From contig CAWBWU010000010.1 of NCBI GenBank assembly GCA_963792655.1, forward strand, positions 124,001-188,000: DNA of 64,000 nt, in the 5' to 3' direction. The translations under genes and the position numbers were made by a program. The DNA is from DOZZ01 sp963792655. GTDB taxonomy: Bacteria > Acidobacteriota > Terriglobia > Bryobacterales > Bryobacteraceae. Shown here in pieces: positions 25,718 through 34,279 of the stretch. The first letter of the stretch is position 1. Each line of letters starts with the position of its first letter. Below the pieces are notes generated by a model that worked only from the letters and a program-made list of their open reading frames with translations, was not told the origin of the DNA and did not search any database.

Positions 25718-26235
25718 GCGAGTGGGTCACTCTCGCGCTGCTTGGCAAGGCGAGAGGCGTACGCGGTGAGCTTTTCGCATTCCCGTTAGCAAGCAATCCG
25801 GATCGTTTTGATGAACTCGGGACGGTGCACTTAACTCCCGACGAGTCAAAGGTTTTCCCCGTGAAGCATGAAGTAGAATCGTCGTGGTGGCATGAGGGCC
25901 GTCTGATCCTGAAGTTTCAGGGGATCGACTCCATGACGGACGCCGAGAAGCTACGCGGCTGGCAGATGTGCGTGCCGATCGCGGAGCGCGCGCCGCTGGC
26001 AGACGGCGAGTACTATTTCGACGATCTGATCGGGTGCGAGGTGTGGGATCAGAAGTCAGGCACGCGTCTGGGTGTCGTGAGTTCCTGGTCGGAGTTGGGC
26101 GCTGGCGCGATGTTGGAAGTTGATTCGGAATGGATGCTGCCTTTTGTGAAGGCCATCTGCGTAGAAATCGACGTAGCGGGCCGGCGAATTGTAGCGGATG
26201 TTCCGGCAGGATTGCGGGAAGTGAATCAGCGATGA
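25714..26235 (+). CDS. rimM: Ribosome maturation factor RimM
   Basis: A 173-residue 30S assembly factor that binds S19 and helps mature the 16S rRNA 3' domain. The N-terminal beta-barrel (LALLGKARGVRGELFAFPLASNPDRFDEL) is followed by the PRC-like C-terminal barrel (EYYFDDLIGCEVWDQKSGTRLGVV, MLPFVKAICVEIDVAGRRIVADVPAGL). It starts at GTG 25714, overlapping the khpA stop, and its stop overlaps the trmD start (ATGA), so translation of the three is probably coupled. Confidence 0.95.
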   Translation: MSEWVTLALLGKARGVRGELFAFPLASNPDRFDELGTVHLTPDESKVFPVKHEVESSWWHEGRLILKFQGIDSMTDAEKLRGWQMCVPIAERAPLADGEYYFDDLIGCEVWDQKSGTRLGVVSSWSELGAGAMLEVDSEWMLPFVKAICVEIDVAGRRIVADVPAGLREVNQR

Positions 26236-26930
26236 AGTTTCACGTGCTGACGATTTTCCCGGAGTTCTTTGCGGGGCCGTTTGATTTTGGCGTGGTTGCG
26301 CGGGCGCGGAACACGGGGCTGCTCGATATCCAGATCCGGAATCTGAGAGACTGGACTATAGATCGCCACAAGACGGTAGATGATCGCCCGTTTGGCGGGG
26401 GCGAGGGCATGCTGCTGAAGCCCGAGCCGCTGTTCCAGGCGGTGGAAGAGATGTTGCCTGAGCGAAGCGAGCGTACCCGCGTGGTGCTGCTCTCCGCCCA
26501 GGGGGCCAGGTTTGATCAGGCGGCGGCTCGGCGGCTGGCTCAATATGATGAGCTGCTGCTGATTTGTGGCCGCTATGAAGGCGTTGACGAGCGCGTGGCC
26601 GAACGCCTTGCCGACGAGGAGTTGTCGATCGGCGATTATGTTTTGAGCGGCGGAGAACTGGCGGCCGCTGTGGTTGTGGACTGTGTGGCGCGCCTGATTC
26701 CGGGCGTGCTAGGCAACGAAGACTCCGCGCAGTTCGAATCGTTCGAACAGCCGGGACTTCTGGATTGCCCGCAGTACACGCGCCCTGCTGATTTTCGCGG
26801 GTGGCAAGTGCCAGAGGTTTTGTTGGGTGGGAATCATGAGCAGATCCGGCGCTGGAAACGGCGCGCGGCTCTGGAGAAGACGGCGCGCTTGCGTCCCGAT
26901 CTGATTCCAGCAGTTGAGAATACGAAATAG
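26232..26930 (+). CDS. trmD: tRNA (guanine37-N1)-methyltransferase TrmD
   Basis: A 232-residue SPOUT methyltransferase that adds N1-methyl to G37 next to the anticodon, preventing frameshifting. The start MKFHVLTIFPEFFAGPFDFGVVARA at ATG 26232 is typical. Further blocks are IRNLRDWTIDRHKTVDDRPFGGGEGMLL, CGRYEGVDERVAERLADEELSIGDYVLSGGELAA (the knot and S-adenosylmethionine site) and QYTRPADFRGWQVPEVLLGGNHEQIRRWKR. It overlaps rimM by four bases; rplS begins 12 bases after its stop. Confidence 0.97.
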   Translation: MKFHVLTIFPEFFAGPFDFGVVARARNTGLLDIQIRNLRDWTIDRHKTVDDRPFGGGEGMLLKPEPLFQAVEEMLPERSERTRVVLLSAQGARFDQAAARRLAQYDELLLICGRYEGVDERVAERLADEELSIGDYVLSGGELAAAVVVDCVARLIPGVLGNEDSAQFESFEQPGLLDCPQYTRPADFRGWQVPEVLLGGNHEQIRRWKRRAALEKTARLRPDLIPAVENTK

Positions 26931-26942
26931 AAGGGCAAGACA

Positions 26943-27290
26943 ATGACGAATCCGTTGATCAGCAAATTTATTCAGAAGAACCTGCGCACGAACCTCCCGG
27001 CGATCCGCCCGGGCGACACGCTCAAAGTGCACGTAAAGATCAAGGAAGGCGATAAAGAACGCCTCCAGGTTTTCGAGGGCACTTTCATTGCGCGCAACAA
27101 CACCGGCGTGAGCGAAACCATCACCGTGCGCAAGGTCAGCTTCGGCCACGGCGTAGAGCGCATTTTCCCGCTGCACGGACCGGTCATCGACCACATTGAC
27201 ATCGTTCGCACCGGTAAAGTTCGCCGCGCGAAGCTGTACTATCTGCGCGAGCTGAAGGGCAAAGCAGCGCGCCTCAAAGAACGCAATTAA
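26943..27290 (+). CDS. rplS: 50S ribosomal protein L19
   Basis: A 115-residue ribosomal protein at the 30S-50S interface. Family blocks are IRPGDTLKVHVKIKEGDKERLQVFEGTFIARNN, ETITVRKVSFGHGVERIFPLHGPVIDHIDIVRTGKVRRAKLYYLRELKGKAARLKERN. It is the last ribosomal gene of the ffh operon and is followed within nine bases by a strong hairpin (27299-27347), then by rnhB. Confidence 0.98.
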   Translation: MTNPLISKFIQKNLRTNLPAIRPGDTLKVHVKIKEGDKERLQVFEGTFIARNNTGVSETITVRKVSFGHGVERIFPLHGPVIDHIDIVRTGKVRRAKLYYLRELKGKAARLKERN

Positions 27291-27298
27291 CCGATTAC

Positions 27299-27347
27299 TT
27301 ACGTGCGCGGCTCGTGGCAATGCGGCACTTACGAGCCGCGCGCGTAA
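27299..27347. repeat. Hairpin repeat after rplS, with exact copy at 53671
   Basis: Arms at 27299-27315 and 27331-27347 (17 bases, one G-T pair, 15-base loop). Bases 27333-27356 are repeated exactly, inverted, at 53671-53694 (24 identical bases; the word includes CTTACGCGCGCGGCTC). It may attenuate transcription between rplS and rnhB, but there is no T-tract. Most likely a dispersed REP-like element. Confidence 0.75.
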
Positions 27348-27356
27348 GCAAGCGGG

Positions 27357-28022
27357 ATGGTTCATGACCCCGGTATGCCACCGTTGAAATGCCAGTCGGC
27401 GATGGAAGACGGCCTGCGTTCGCGCGGCTATCTGGCGATCGCAGGTGCCGATGAGGTCGGGCGCGGTTCTCTCTTTGGTCCGGTGACCGCCGCTGCCGTA
27501 GTCCTTTCCCCGCAGCGGCCTGTGCGCGGTCTGAACGACAGCAAGCAACTGACGCCGGAGCGCCGCGAGGTGCTCTCGGCACGCATCCGCGAGCGCGCTG
27601 TTTCGTGGGCGATCGCTTCTGTCGATGCGGCCGAGATTGACCGCATCAACATTTACCAGGCCTCACGCCTGGCTATGAAGATGGCGGTGCTGCAACTTAC
27701 GCCGGGCCCCGATTATCTTCTCTGCGATGCCGTGACTCTCGACCTCCCATTGCCGCAACGCGGAATTATCGATGGTGACGCGCAATGCCACGCAATCGCG
27801 GCGGCATCGATCATTGCGAAGGTACATCGCGACGCGCTTATGCGCGAGTTCGATCAGGTTTATCCGCAGTATGGCTTGGCGCGGCACAAAGGATACTGCT
27901 GCCCGGAACACTTCCGTGCACTCCGGGACCACGGGCCCACTCCCCTGCACCGCCGCAGCTTCGAGCCGGTTTATCGTCTCGATCAATTCTCATTGTTCGA
28001 TGCAGTGGAGCAAGCCGGTTGA
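27357..28022 (+). CDS. rnhB: Ribonuclease HII
   Basis: A 221-residue RNase HII that nicks RNA in RNA-DNA hybrids and removes misincorporated ribonucleotides. The catalytic acids lie in AGADEVGRGSLFGPV (DEVGRG) and LLCDAVTL, with DGDAQCHAIAAASIIAKVHRDALM and YGLARHKGYCCPEHFRAL as further family blocks. The ATG at 27357 or the one at 27375 may be used. It follows the ffh operon hairpin directly, and its stop overlaps the TTG start of the next gene. Confidence 0.95.
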   Translation: MVHDPGMPPLKCQSAMEDGLRSRGYLAIAGADEVGRGSLFGPVTAAAVVLSPQRPVRGLNDSKQLTPERREVLSARIRERAVSWAIASVDAAEIDRINIYQASRLAMKMAVLQLTPGPDYLLCDAVTLDLPLPQRGIIDGDAQCHAIAAASIIAKVHRDALMREFDQVYPQYGLARHKGYCCPEHFRALRDHGPTPLHRRSFEPVYRLDQFSLFDAVEQAG

Positions 28023-28309
28023 GCACGCAACCGAATTGGTCGCGCAAGCTTTGGGCAATCGTGTTCGTGATCTTCTGCGCGGAGATTGGCTGCTTCCTGC
28101 TGATCTACCCGTGGACCGAAGTCTGGGAAACAAATTCGTTCCTTACCTGGCTTCCGCAATTCGATGACGTGTGGTTCAGCGGCTACTTCCGCGGCGCGCT
28201 CAGTGGACTTGGGTTGCTCAACGTCTATATCGCGATCGCGGAGACCTTCCGCCTGAAACGCTTCGGCCGCGCTATGGCCGAGACGCCGGATTCCGTGCTG
28301 CGCCCGTAA
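28019..28309 (+). CDS. Small two-helix membrane protein
   Basis: A 96-residue protein with two predicted membrane segments, LWAIVFVIFCAEIGCFLLIYPW (residues 11-32) and a second around YFRGALSGLGLLNVYIAIAE. The TTG start overlaps the rnhB stop (TTGA), so it is coupled to rnhB. I recognise a familiar pattern of small membrane proteins following rnhB in Acidobacteria, but no function is known. Its 3' end overlaps the end of the convergent YCF48-like gene by 38 bases if that gene's frameshift is corrected. Confidence 0.65.
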   Translation: MSTQPNWSRKLWAIVFVIFCAEIGCFLLIYPWTEVWETNSFLTWLPQFDDVWFSGYFRGALSGLGLLNVYIAIAETFRLKRFGRAMAETPDSVLRP

Positions 28310-29301
28310 CTGTCACCCGCGCGATGCGGCCGTCCGCGCCCACCGCCCAACCCGTACCTGTTCCCTTGGCAAAAGCAATCGCGTGATACCCGGTGTGACT
28401 CACGTTGCGCCACGTGAGCCCATGATCTTCTGAGATGTCGGCTCCGTTGCGGCCAACCGCAACGAGTAATCCGCGAACCGCGGCAACAGCGCTACGTGCT
28501 CCGGAGGGTGGCGATTAGTGGTGTTATCCAGTGGCCTTCCCAAACGGCGGCGTTGGCGTTGGTTGCATCGGGCTCTTTGTCATTGCCGCCGATCAGCACC
28601 ACGCGTGGCCCATCGACCGCCATGCCGAAGATTCCCGACATCTGCGCATCGTGGCGCAGCGGTGTGTCCATTGCGGTAAACGACTGCCCCTTGTTATGGG
28701 ACATGAAAACGCGCGCACTTGCGCCGCTGCCCGTTGCAAACCATACCTCCTGCCGGCCACGCACCGCGATCGAAGTACCGCTTGCGGCAAACGCGCCTTC
28801 ATTCGGTAGAGCCGGCGGCATGGTTGGATGCTGACGCGTCCAGGTCTCACCGTCATGCGTCACCGCAATCGCGAAACGTCCATCGACCGGATCGCCAAAG
28901 AGAATCCCTTCGCGCGGATTCCAGAACGCGAATCCGTCGAAGAAGCCAGACGGGTCAGGATTGGTGAACAGTAATCGCCAGTGCTGCCCGGCGTCGATGG
29001 TCTTGTAGACGCGAGATTGTTCGCCGGGTCCGATGCTCAACAGGTAAGCAGTATCGGCATTGACTGCTTCGACATCACGAAAATCCAGTGCGTCAGCACC
29101 GGCCACCTTGCCCGCAATCCAATGCGCGCCACCATCGACGGTACGCAGAAACGTTCCGTGCGTTCCGCTTGCCCAGCAAACCTTCGCGTTGACCGCGCTC
29201 ACACCACGCAACGACTCGGCCACGCCGCTCACTTGTGCGTCGAATTGAATCGTCGCGGCAGTGAGCGGCGCAACCAACAACAACAGTGCAGCAAGCTTCA
29301 C
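28272..29301 (-). CDS. YCF48-like beta-propeller secreted protein, frameshifted
   Basis: A secreted protein resembling photosystem II assembly factor YCF48/HCF136-type propellers and BNR-repeat proteins, widespread in non-photosynthetic bacteria. It has a signal (MKLAALLLLVAPLTAATI) and repeated motifs such as CWASGTHGTFLRTVDGGAHW and SRVYKTIDAGQHWRLLF. In the sequence as given it ends at 28492 (TLRST). Removing one C near 28500-28506 restores SGARSAVAAVRGLLVAVG, then EDHGLTWRNV and GWAVGADGRIARV, running to the stop at 28272. Corrected length is about 342 residues. Function unknown; the propeller suggests binding or assembly. Confidence 0.75.
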
Positions 29302-29302
29302 G

Positions 29303-29734
29303 TTACGCAGGCGTTGCCGCAGCCTTCTCGCGCAACGACGTCATGAACTCCCGCGATTGCTTCGATCGTTCGCGTCCGCCCTTGATCGAATCAACCAGCT
29401 TTTCAAGGTTCACCAGAAAGTGGGGTCCGTACGCGGCGCGCAGTTCCGGAATCAGCAGTTCGACTTTGGAGAACGCACCGAACATCTCGCCATTGGTTTC
29501 AGCGAACAGGTCTTTATCGATCGCGCCATGGTTGACGAGCGCCGCCGCGGTCTCCCAATAGCTGGTGACCATCCGTGCAAGGGCGCCGTTCTCACCCATC
29601 ATGATGGCGGTGTACTCCTCCATCGTCTGCGGAAAGAAATGCCACGCGTACCAGTCGCGCGCCTGCCGCATCACACTCTCACGCCGCAACTCATACAGCT
29701 TCAGGACGAGGTTTGCATCTTCATACTTGGACAT
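29303..29734 (-). CDS. Conserved hypothetical protein
   Basis: A 143-residue, mostly helical cytoplasmic protein with no signal peptide or membrane segment. Features are a charged N-terminus (MSKYEDANLVLKLYELRRESVMRQARDWY), aromatic stretches (YAWHFFPQTMEEY), and LVNLEKLVDSIKGGRERSKQSREFM near the end. I do not recognise a named domain. It is one base upstream of the YCF48-like gene and co-oriented, so they probably form one transcript; the tRNA-His gene lies 29 bases upstream of its start. Confidence 0.7.
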   Translation of the reverse strand: MSKYEDANLVLKLYELRRESVMRQARDWYAWHFFPQTMEEYTAIMMGENGALARMVTSYWETAAALVNHGAIDKDLFAETNGEMFGAFSKVELLIPELRAAYGPHFLVNLEKLVDSIKGGRERSKQSREFMTSLREKAAATPA

Positions 29735-29763
29735 CTAGACAGGATACGACGGGGGAGAAATAC

Positions 29764-29841
29764 TGGGGTGGATGGAGGGATTCGAACCCTCGACCACCTG
29801 AACCACAATCAGGCGCTCTACCAAGCTGAGCTACATCCACC
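29764..29841 (-). tRNA. tRNA-His (anticodon GTG)
   Basis: A complete cloverleaf on the minus strand. The acceptor stem is GTGGATG with CATCCAC; the D-arm is TAGCTCAGCTTGGTAGAGC; the anticodon stem CCTGA/TCAGG surrounds loop TTGTGGT, giving anticodon GTG; the T-arm is GAGGGTTCGAATCCCTC. The extra G at position -1 (29841), required by histidyl-tRNA synthetase, is encoded, facing C73, and the CCA end is encoded too (29766-29764). Confidence 0.97.
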
Positions 29842-29868
29842 AGGAGGGAACTACTGATTCATCATAGC

Positions 29869-31317
29869 CTAAAGGCCTGCGCGCTTCCACATTGCGGCCA
29901 CTCGCGCGCGAACGTCTTCCGGCATTCGAATCACATCGGGCCACTGCCGCGCGAAGCCTTCTCCAGGCCACTTGCGCGTGGCATCGATGCCCATTTTTGA
30001 ACCGAAGTTTGGCAAGCGGCTGGCGTGATCGAGCGAATCAACCGGACCCAGGGTGAATTGAATATCGCGCTCGGGGTCGATGTTGTTCAGCGCCTTCCAC
30101 GCCACCTCCGCTACGTTCTGTACATCAACTTCTTCATCCACCACCACGATGCATTTAGTGAACATCGCCTGGCCCAGGCCCCAGATCGCGCTCATCACCT
30201 TACGCGCGTGACCGGGGTACGCCTTGCGCATCGAGACCAGCATTAAGTTGTGGAAGACGCCTTCCGCAGGCATGCAGATGTCGCGCACCTCGGGCAGTTG
30301 CATGCGCATCAGCGGCAGAAAGATGCGCTCCACCGCCTTGCCCATGTAGAAATCTTCCATCGGCGGCGGACCAACGATGGTCGCGGCATACAACGGGTTC
30401 TTCCTTGATGTGATGCACTCCACATGGAACACCGGATAGTCATCCGCAAGCGTATAGAACCCGGTGTGATCACCGAACGGTCCTTCGCTACGCAACTCCC
30501 CTAGTTGCACGTAGCCTTCGAGCACAATCTCTGCGTTGGCCGGCACTTCCAAATCGTTGGTGCGGCACTTCACCATCTCGACCGGCTCGCGCCGCAGGAA
30601 CCCGGCCACCAACATCTCATCGATGTCGGGCGGCAGCGGCAAGATCGCCGAGTACATCACTGCGGGATCGGCGCCGATCGCGACGGACACCGGCATGCGC
30701 GTCGACTTGCCCTGTTGTTCCAGATGCCGGTAATGATCCGCGCCCTGTTTATGCGTCTGCCAGTGCATGCCCGTTGTGCGCTCATCGTAGATCTGCATGC
30801 GGTACATGCCGCAATTGCGTTTGCCGCTGACCGGGTTGCGCGAGAACACCATGGGCAGCGTGATGAAACGGCCGCCATCATCCGGCCAGCACTTCAGCGC
30901 GGGATAATCGAACAATGAGAAGCCTTCCGTTTTGACGATCTCCTGACAGGCGCCACGCTCTACAACCTTCGGAAAGAAGCTGCCCACTTCGGCCAGCTTC
31001 GGTAACATCTTCAGCTTGCCCATCAAGCCTTCAGCCGGGCGCATCTCCAGGAACTCAACAATGCGTGCGGCAATGTCGTCCAGACTTTCTACTTCGAACG
31101 CAAGCTCCATGCGCTTCATGCTGGCGAAAGCATTGATCAACAGCGGATATTCGGAGCCTTTGACCTTTTCAAACAACAGTGCCGGTCCGCCGCTCTTCAC
31201 CGAACGGTCGGCGAATTCAGTGATCTCGAGTTCAGCATCCACCTCGAACGGAATGCGTTTCAGCTCACCCCGTTTTTCGAGCGCCTTGACGAAATCTCTC
31301 AGGTCTTTATAAGCCAT
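29869..31317 (-). CDS. UbiD-family decarboxylase
   Basis: A 482-residue prenylated-FMN decarboxylase family member. The N-terminus AYKDLRDFVKALEKRGELKRI, then PALLFEKVKGSEYPLLINAFAS, the core CGMYRMQIYDERTTGMHWQTHKQGADHY and EIVLEGYVQLGELRSEGPFGDHTGFY with the catalytic Glu/Arg region are all present. In quinone biosynthesis UbiD-like enzymes decarboxylate the polyprenyl-aromatic intermediate; acidobacteria use menaquinone, so a menaquinone role is likely but not proven. The start codon at 31317 lies 14 bases from the divergent fabG start. Confidence 0.9.
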   Translation of the reverse strand: MAYKDLRDFVKALEKRGELKRIPFEVDAELEITEFADRSVKSGGPALLFEKVKGSEYPLLINAFASMKRMELAFEVESLDDIAARIVEFLEMRPAEGLMGKLKMLPKLAEVGSFFPKVVERGACQEIVKTEGFSLFDYPALKCWPDDGGRFITLPMVFSRNPVSGKRNCGMYRMQIYDERTTGMHWQTHKQGADHYRHLEQQGKSTRMPVSVAIGADPAVMYSAILPLPPDIDEMLVAGFLRREPVEMVKCRTNDLEVPANAEIVLEGYVQLGELRSEGPFGDHTGFYTLADDYPVFHVECITSRKNPLYAATIVGPPPMEDFYMGKAVERIFLPLMRMQLPEVRDICMPAEGVFHNLMLVSMRKAYPGHARKVMSAIWGLGQAMFTKCIVVVDEEVDVQNVAEVAWKALNNIDPERDIQFTLGPVDSLDHASRLPNFGSKMGIDATRKWPGEGFARQWPDVIRMPEDVRARVAAMWKRAGL

Positions 31318-31330
31318 GGGAAGCCTTATT

Positions 31331-32068
31331 ATGTATGCAGCCCAAATGCAAAAACGAACTGCTCTTGTAACCGGCGCAAGCCGGGGGATTGGTCATGCGT
31401 GTGCCATGGCACTCGCCGCAGCGGGGCACAGCGTGGTGCTCGCTGCACGGAACCGCGAGAAGCTCGAGCAAGCCGCCACAGAAATCCGCGAACGGGGCGG
31501 TGAGGCGCGCGTAGTTGAAGTTGATCTCAGCGTTCCCGATTCCATTAAGTCCGCATTTCAAGAAGCCGGGCCGATCGACATTCTGGTGAATAACGCCGCG
31601 CTGACCAAAGACGGGCTCGCGATGCGCATGAAGCCGGCGGACTGGGATATCGTGCTTCAGACTAATTTGACCGGCACCTTTCTTTCGATTCAGCAGGTGC
31701 TGCCGTCGATGGCGAAAAACAGGTGGGGGCGCATCGTTAATATCTCATCCGTGGTGGCGCGCTCCGGCAATGCTGGTCAAGCCAACTACGTTGCTTCGAA
31801 GGCCGGAGTAATCGGATTAACGAAGAGCCTCGCGCAGGAGATGGCGTCCCGCAACATTACGGTGAATGCGATCGCTCCTGGCTTCATTGAAACGGATATG
31901 ACGGCGGTGCTCTCCGCGGAAGTCCGAGAGCGGATCCTGAATAGCATCCCTCTGAAGAGGCTCGGAAGGCCGGAAGATATCGCCTCGGCCGTGAAGTATT
32001 TGTGCAGTGACGAGGCAAGTTACATTACCGGGCACGTGCTCGATGTAAATGGCGGGATGTATATGTAG
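31331..32068 (+). CDS. fabG: 3-oxoacyl-ACP reductase FabG-like short-chain dehydrogenase
   Basis: A short-chain dehydrogenase of about 245 residues with the NAD(P) motif TGASRGIGHACAMALA, the NNAA motif (ILVNNAALTKDGL), and the catalytic Ser-Tyr-Lys in NISSVVARSGNAGQANYVASKAG. The C-terminal TGHVLDVNGGMYM is characteristic of FabG, which reduces 3-oxoacyl-ACP in fatty-acid elongation. Starts at 31316, 31331 and 31346 are all possible; 31331 has GGGAAG seven bases upstream, while 31346 begins right at QKRTALVTG. No other fab genes are adjacent, so a different oxo-substrate remains possible. Confidence 0.87.
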   Translation: MYAAQMQKRTALVTGASRGIGHACAMALAAAGHSVVLAARNREKLEQAATEIRERGGEARVVEVDLSVPDSIKSAFQEAGPIDILVNNAALTKDGLAMRMKPADWDIVLQTNLTGTFLSIQQVLPSMAKNRWGRIVNISSVVARSGNAGQANYVASKAGVIGLTKSLAQEMASRNITVNAIAPGFIETDMTAVLSAEVRERILNSIPLKRLGRPEDIASAVKYLCSDEASYITGHVLDVNGGMYM

Positions 32069-32164
32069 CACAGTAACTAACCGTGCGCGAGCTGCCGCGC
32101 GATGGCTCTCCGTCACTCACACACTGGCAGGCAAACTGCTTACTTATGAGTGGAGGAACATCGA

Positions 32165-32734
32165 ATGGATAATACGAGCAACTCAACATTACTCGTAGTC
32201 TTAGTCGTCCTCATCGTCGCTGCTGCGGCGGCTTGGTTTTACCTTCGTAAACGGCGCACGGAAACGCTCAAGTCGCGATTCGGGCCGGAGTACGAACGTG
32301 AGATGAAGCATCAGGGCAACTCAGCGAAGGCCGAAGCCGCACTTGAGCAACGGGCGAAGCGCGTTGAAAAGTTTAAGATCGTCGAATTATCGCAAGCTGA
32401 CCGGGATCGGTTCAGCAATGAATGGCGCGACGATCAGGCGAAGTTTGTGGACGATCCTAAGGGCGCCGTAATCGACGCCGACCGCATTCTGACCGAGGTC
32501 ATGAGAACGCGCGGATACCCAATGGGAGAGTTTGAACAACTCGCGGCTGACGTTTCCGTTGACCATCCTAAGGTTGTAGAAAACTATCGGACCGCGCACC
32601 TGATTGCGGTACGTAGTGACCGAGGCGAAGCGGACACCGAAGACCTTCGCAAAGCCATGGTGCATTACCGGGCCCTGTTTGAAGACCTGCTTGGAAATAC
32701 CACATCAGCACAAACCAGAGAGGTGCGGAGATGA
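32165..32734 (+). CDS. Membrane-anchored conserved protein, tandem paralogue 1
   Basis: About 189 residues. One N-terminal membrane segment (STLLVVLVVLIVAAAAAWFYL) is followed by a basic stretch (RKRRTETLKSRFGPEYEREM) and a helical C-terminal domain (DRFSNEWRDDQAKFVDDPKGAVIDADRILTEVMRTRGYP). The ATG at 32165 is preceded by GTGGAGGA. The second half resembles the next gene (FRSEWRDVQTAFVDEPRKAVEQAD), so the pair arose by duplication. Similar proteins are frequent in Acidobacteria and other soil bacteria, but no function is known. The stop overlaps the start of the next gene. Confidence 0.75.
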   Translation: MDNTSNSTLLVVLVVLIVAAAAAWFYLRKRRTETLKSRFGPEYEREMKHQGNSAKAEAALEQRAKRVEKFKIVELSQADRDRFSNEWRDDQAKFVDDPKGAVIDADRILTEVMRTRGYPMGEFEQLAADVSVDHPKVVENYRTAHLIAVRSDRGEADTEDLRKAMVHYRALFEDLLGNTTSAQTREVRR

Positions 32735-33141
32735 ACGAGACAATCAACGAAACCGGTGAACGGAAGTTAAGAACGGCCGATTTTCTCCCGGGCGAGAAGG
32801 CTCAAACGGAAGGTACCGCTGGATTGGCGGCAGCGGCAACGCACAGCCCGGCGCATGAAGAGAATGCTTCAGCACCGCTGTTTGCGTCGGAAGAGGCGCA
32901 GCGGTTCCGCTCTGAATGGCGCGATGTACAAACCGCATTCGTCGACGAACCGCGCAAAGCAGTTGAGCAGGCCGATCAACTGGTTGCGCAGGCGATCCAA
33001 TCACTCGCCAAGCTGTTTGCCGACGAGCGCGCAAAGATGGAACACGAATGGTCGCGCGGCGAAGATAAGGTTTCGACCGAAGACCTCCGTATCGCTCTGC
33101 GGCGCTACCGGTCGTTCTTCGATCGTCTGTTGTCGGTTTAA
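32731..33141 (+). CDS. Soluble conserved protein, tandem paralogue 2
   Basis: 136 residues with no membrane segment. The N-terminal 50 residues are low-complexity and probably disordered. The C-terminal part, RFRSEWRDVQTAFVDEPRKAVEQADQLVAQAIQSL, then EDLRIALRRYRSFFDRLLSV, parallels the EDLRKAMVHYRALFEDLLG end of the preceding protein. The genes overlap by four bases. It may work with, or compete with, the membrane-anchored paralogue. Function unknown. Confidence 0.72.
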   Translation: MNETINETGERKLRTADFLPGEKAQTEGTAGLAAAATHSPAHEENASAPLFASEEAQRFRSEWRDVQTAFVDEPRKAVEQADQLVAQAIQSLAKLFADERAKMEHEWSRGEDKVSTEDLRIALRRYRSFFDRLLSV

Positions 33142-33149
33142 GAACCCCG

Positions 33150-33166
33150 CTCCCTTACCGTCGTGG
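33150..33166 (-). repeat. Dispersed REP-like word, copy at 33150
   Basis: CTCCCTTACCGTCGTGG is the inverse of a variant of the arm of the 22159 hairpin (CCACGACGGTAAGGGAG against CACGACCGTAAGGGAG). It lies 9 bases after the stop of the preceding gene, in intergenic DNA. Confidence 0.5.
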
Positions 33167-33227
33167 CTTGTGAATGCACGTGCGAGTTACCCACAACATG
33201 CAACACGGGCCGCGCGGTAAGTAAAAG

Positions 33228-34268
33228 CTAAGTCAGCGTCACGTGGTCCTTCCGCTCCTCCCCTGCGGGAAGACCCGTTACGGGATCGATGATGACATTA
33301 TCTAACTTAGGCGGACACTTTTCTAACTTAGCTGCTAACTGCGAACCGAACTTTTCTGTGTAGATCTTTGTGAACTCCGCGCCCAGGAAGAATAACTGCG
33401 CCGAGTAGTAAACCCACACCAGAACAATAACTAAAGATCCGGCAGCCCCATAAGTCGACCCAAAGCTTGCCTTGCCCAGGTAGATGGCGATTAACTGTTT
33501 CCCGATTGAGAACAGGAGCGAGGTGAAACAGGCGCCTACAAATACATCGCTCCATTTCAGCAGTACATCCGGAAATAACTTATAAATCGCCGAGAACAAG
33601 AGCGTGATGATCACAAACGACATCACAAACGTGGCGATGTGCAGGAAAGCTTCGGACGGCGGAAGAAACTGTCCGACGTAACGTCCCATTCCGGCGATAG
33701 CCGCATTCAGAACCAAAGAAACAAGCAGCAAGAACCCGACCCCTAAGATCAATCCCAGCGAGTAGAAACGCTCTTTGATCAGCAGCAAGAAGCTCTGCAG
33801 GCCTGAAGTGGATTTCTCAGGAACGTGCCAGATGGTGTTCAGCGCATCGCGCAACTCGACTACGACCGTGGACGCTCCAAACAGCAACGCCAGTACTCCA
33901 ACGATAGTCGCGACGATTCCGACTCCGGGCCGGTAAGCCGATTTCAGCAATCCCTGGATCGTGCGCGCTCCCTCAGCTCCTACGAGCCCTTGAATCTGCC
34001 AGACCAGTTGCCCTTGCGCGGCTTGCTGCCCGTATACCAGCGCTGCCACAGCCACTACAACGATCAGGAGCGGCGCAAGCGAGAGCAACGTATAGAACGC
34101 GAGCGACGCACCCAGGCGCGGGGCTTTATCGTCTACCCAGGCACTCGCCGTCTCTCGCAGCAGCGCCCAGATTTCTTTCCACGGCACGCGCGAGAATTGC
34201 CGCAAGTGCCGCGCAACATCGTGCGCCGGCGCGGGATCGCACTCTTCAGGGACGTTCGACACAGCCAT
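33228..34268 (-). CDS. YihY/virulence factor BrkB family membrane protein
   Basis: A 346-residue inner-membrane protein of the YihY/BrkB family. The conserved N-terminal block is WVDDKAPRLGASLAFYTLLSLAPLLIVVVAVAALVYG, followed by further membrane segments (FYSLGLILGVGFLLLVSLVLNAAI, TFVMSFVIITLLFSAIYKLFPD, and the YGAAGSLVIVLVWVYYSAQLFFLGAEFTKIY family signature). Despite older annotations it is not a ribonuclease; function remains uncertain. TTA leucine codons and AAG-TTA pairs are concentrated at its 3' end, unlike the GC-rich neighbours. It follows the MFS gene by 11 bases on the same strand. Confidence 0.9.
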   Translation of the reverse strand: MAVSNVPEECDPAPAHDVARHLRQFSRVPWKEIWALLRETASAWVDDKAPRLGASLAFYTLLSLAPLLIVVVAVAALVYGQQAAQGQLVWQIQGLVGAEGARTIQGLLKSAYRPGVGIVATIVGVLALLFGASTVVVELRDALNTIWHVPEKSTSGLQSFLLLIKERFYSLGLILGVGFLLLVSLVLNAAIAGMGRYVGQFLPPSEAFLHIATFVMSFVIITLLFSAIYKLFPDVLLKWSDVFVGACFTSLLFSIGKQLIAIYLGKASFGSTYGAAGSLVIVLVWVYYSAQLFFLGAEFTKIYTEKFGSQLAAKLEKCPPKLDNVIIDPVTGLPAGEERKDHVTLT

Positions 34269-34279
34269 TCACCCTTCCC

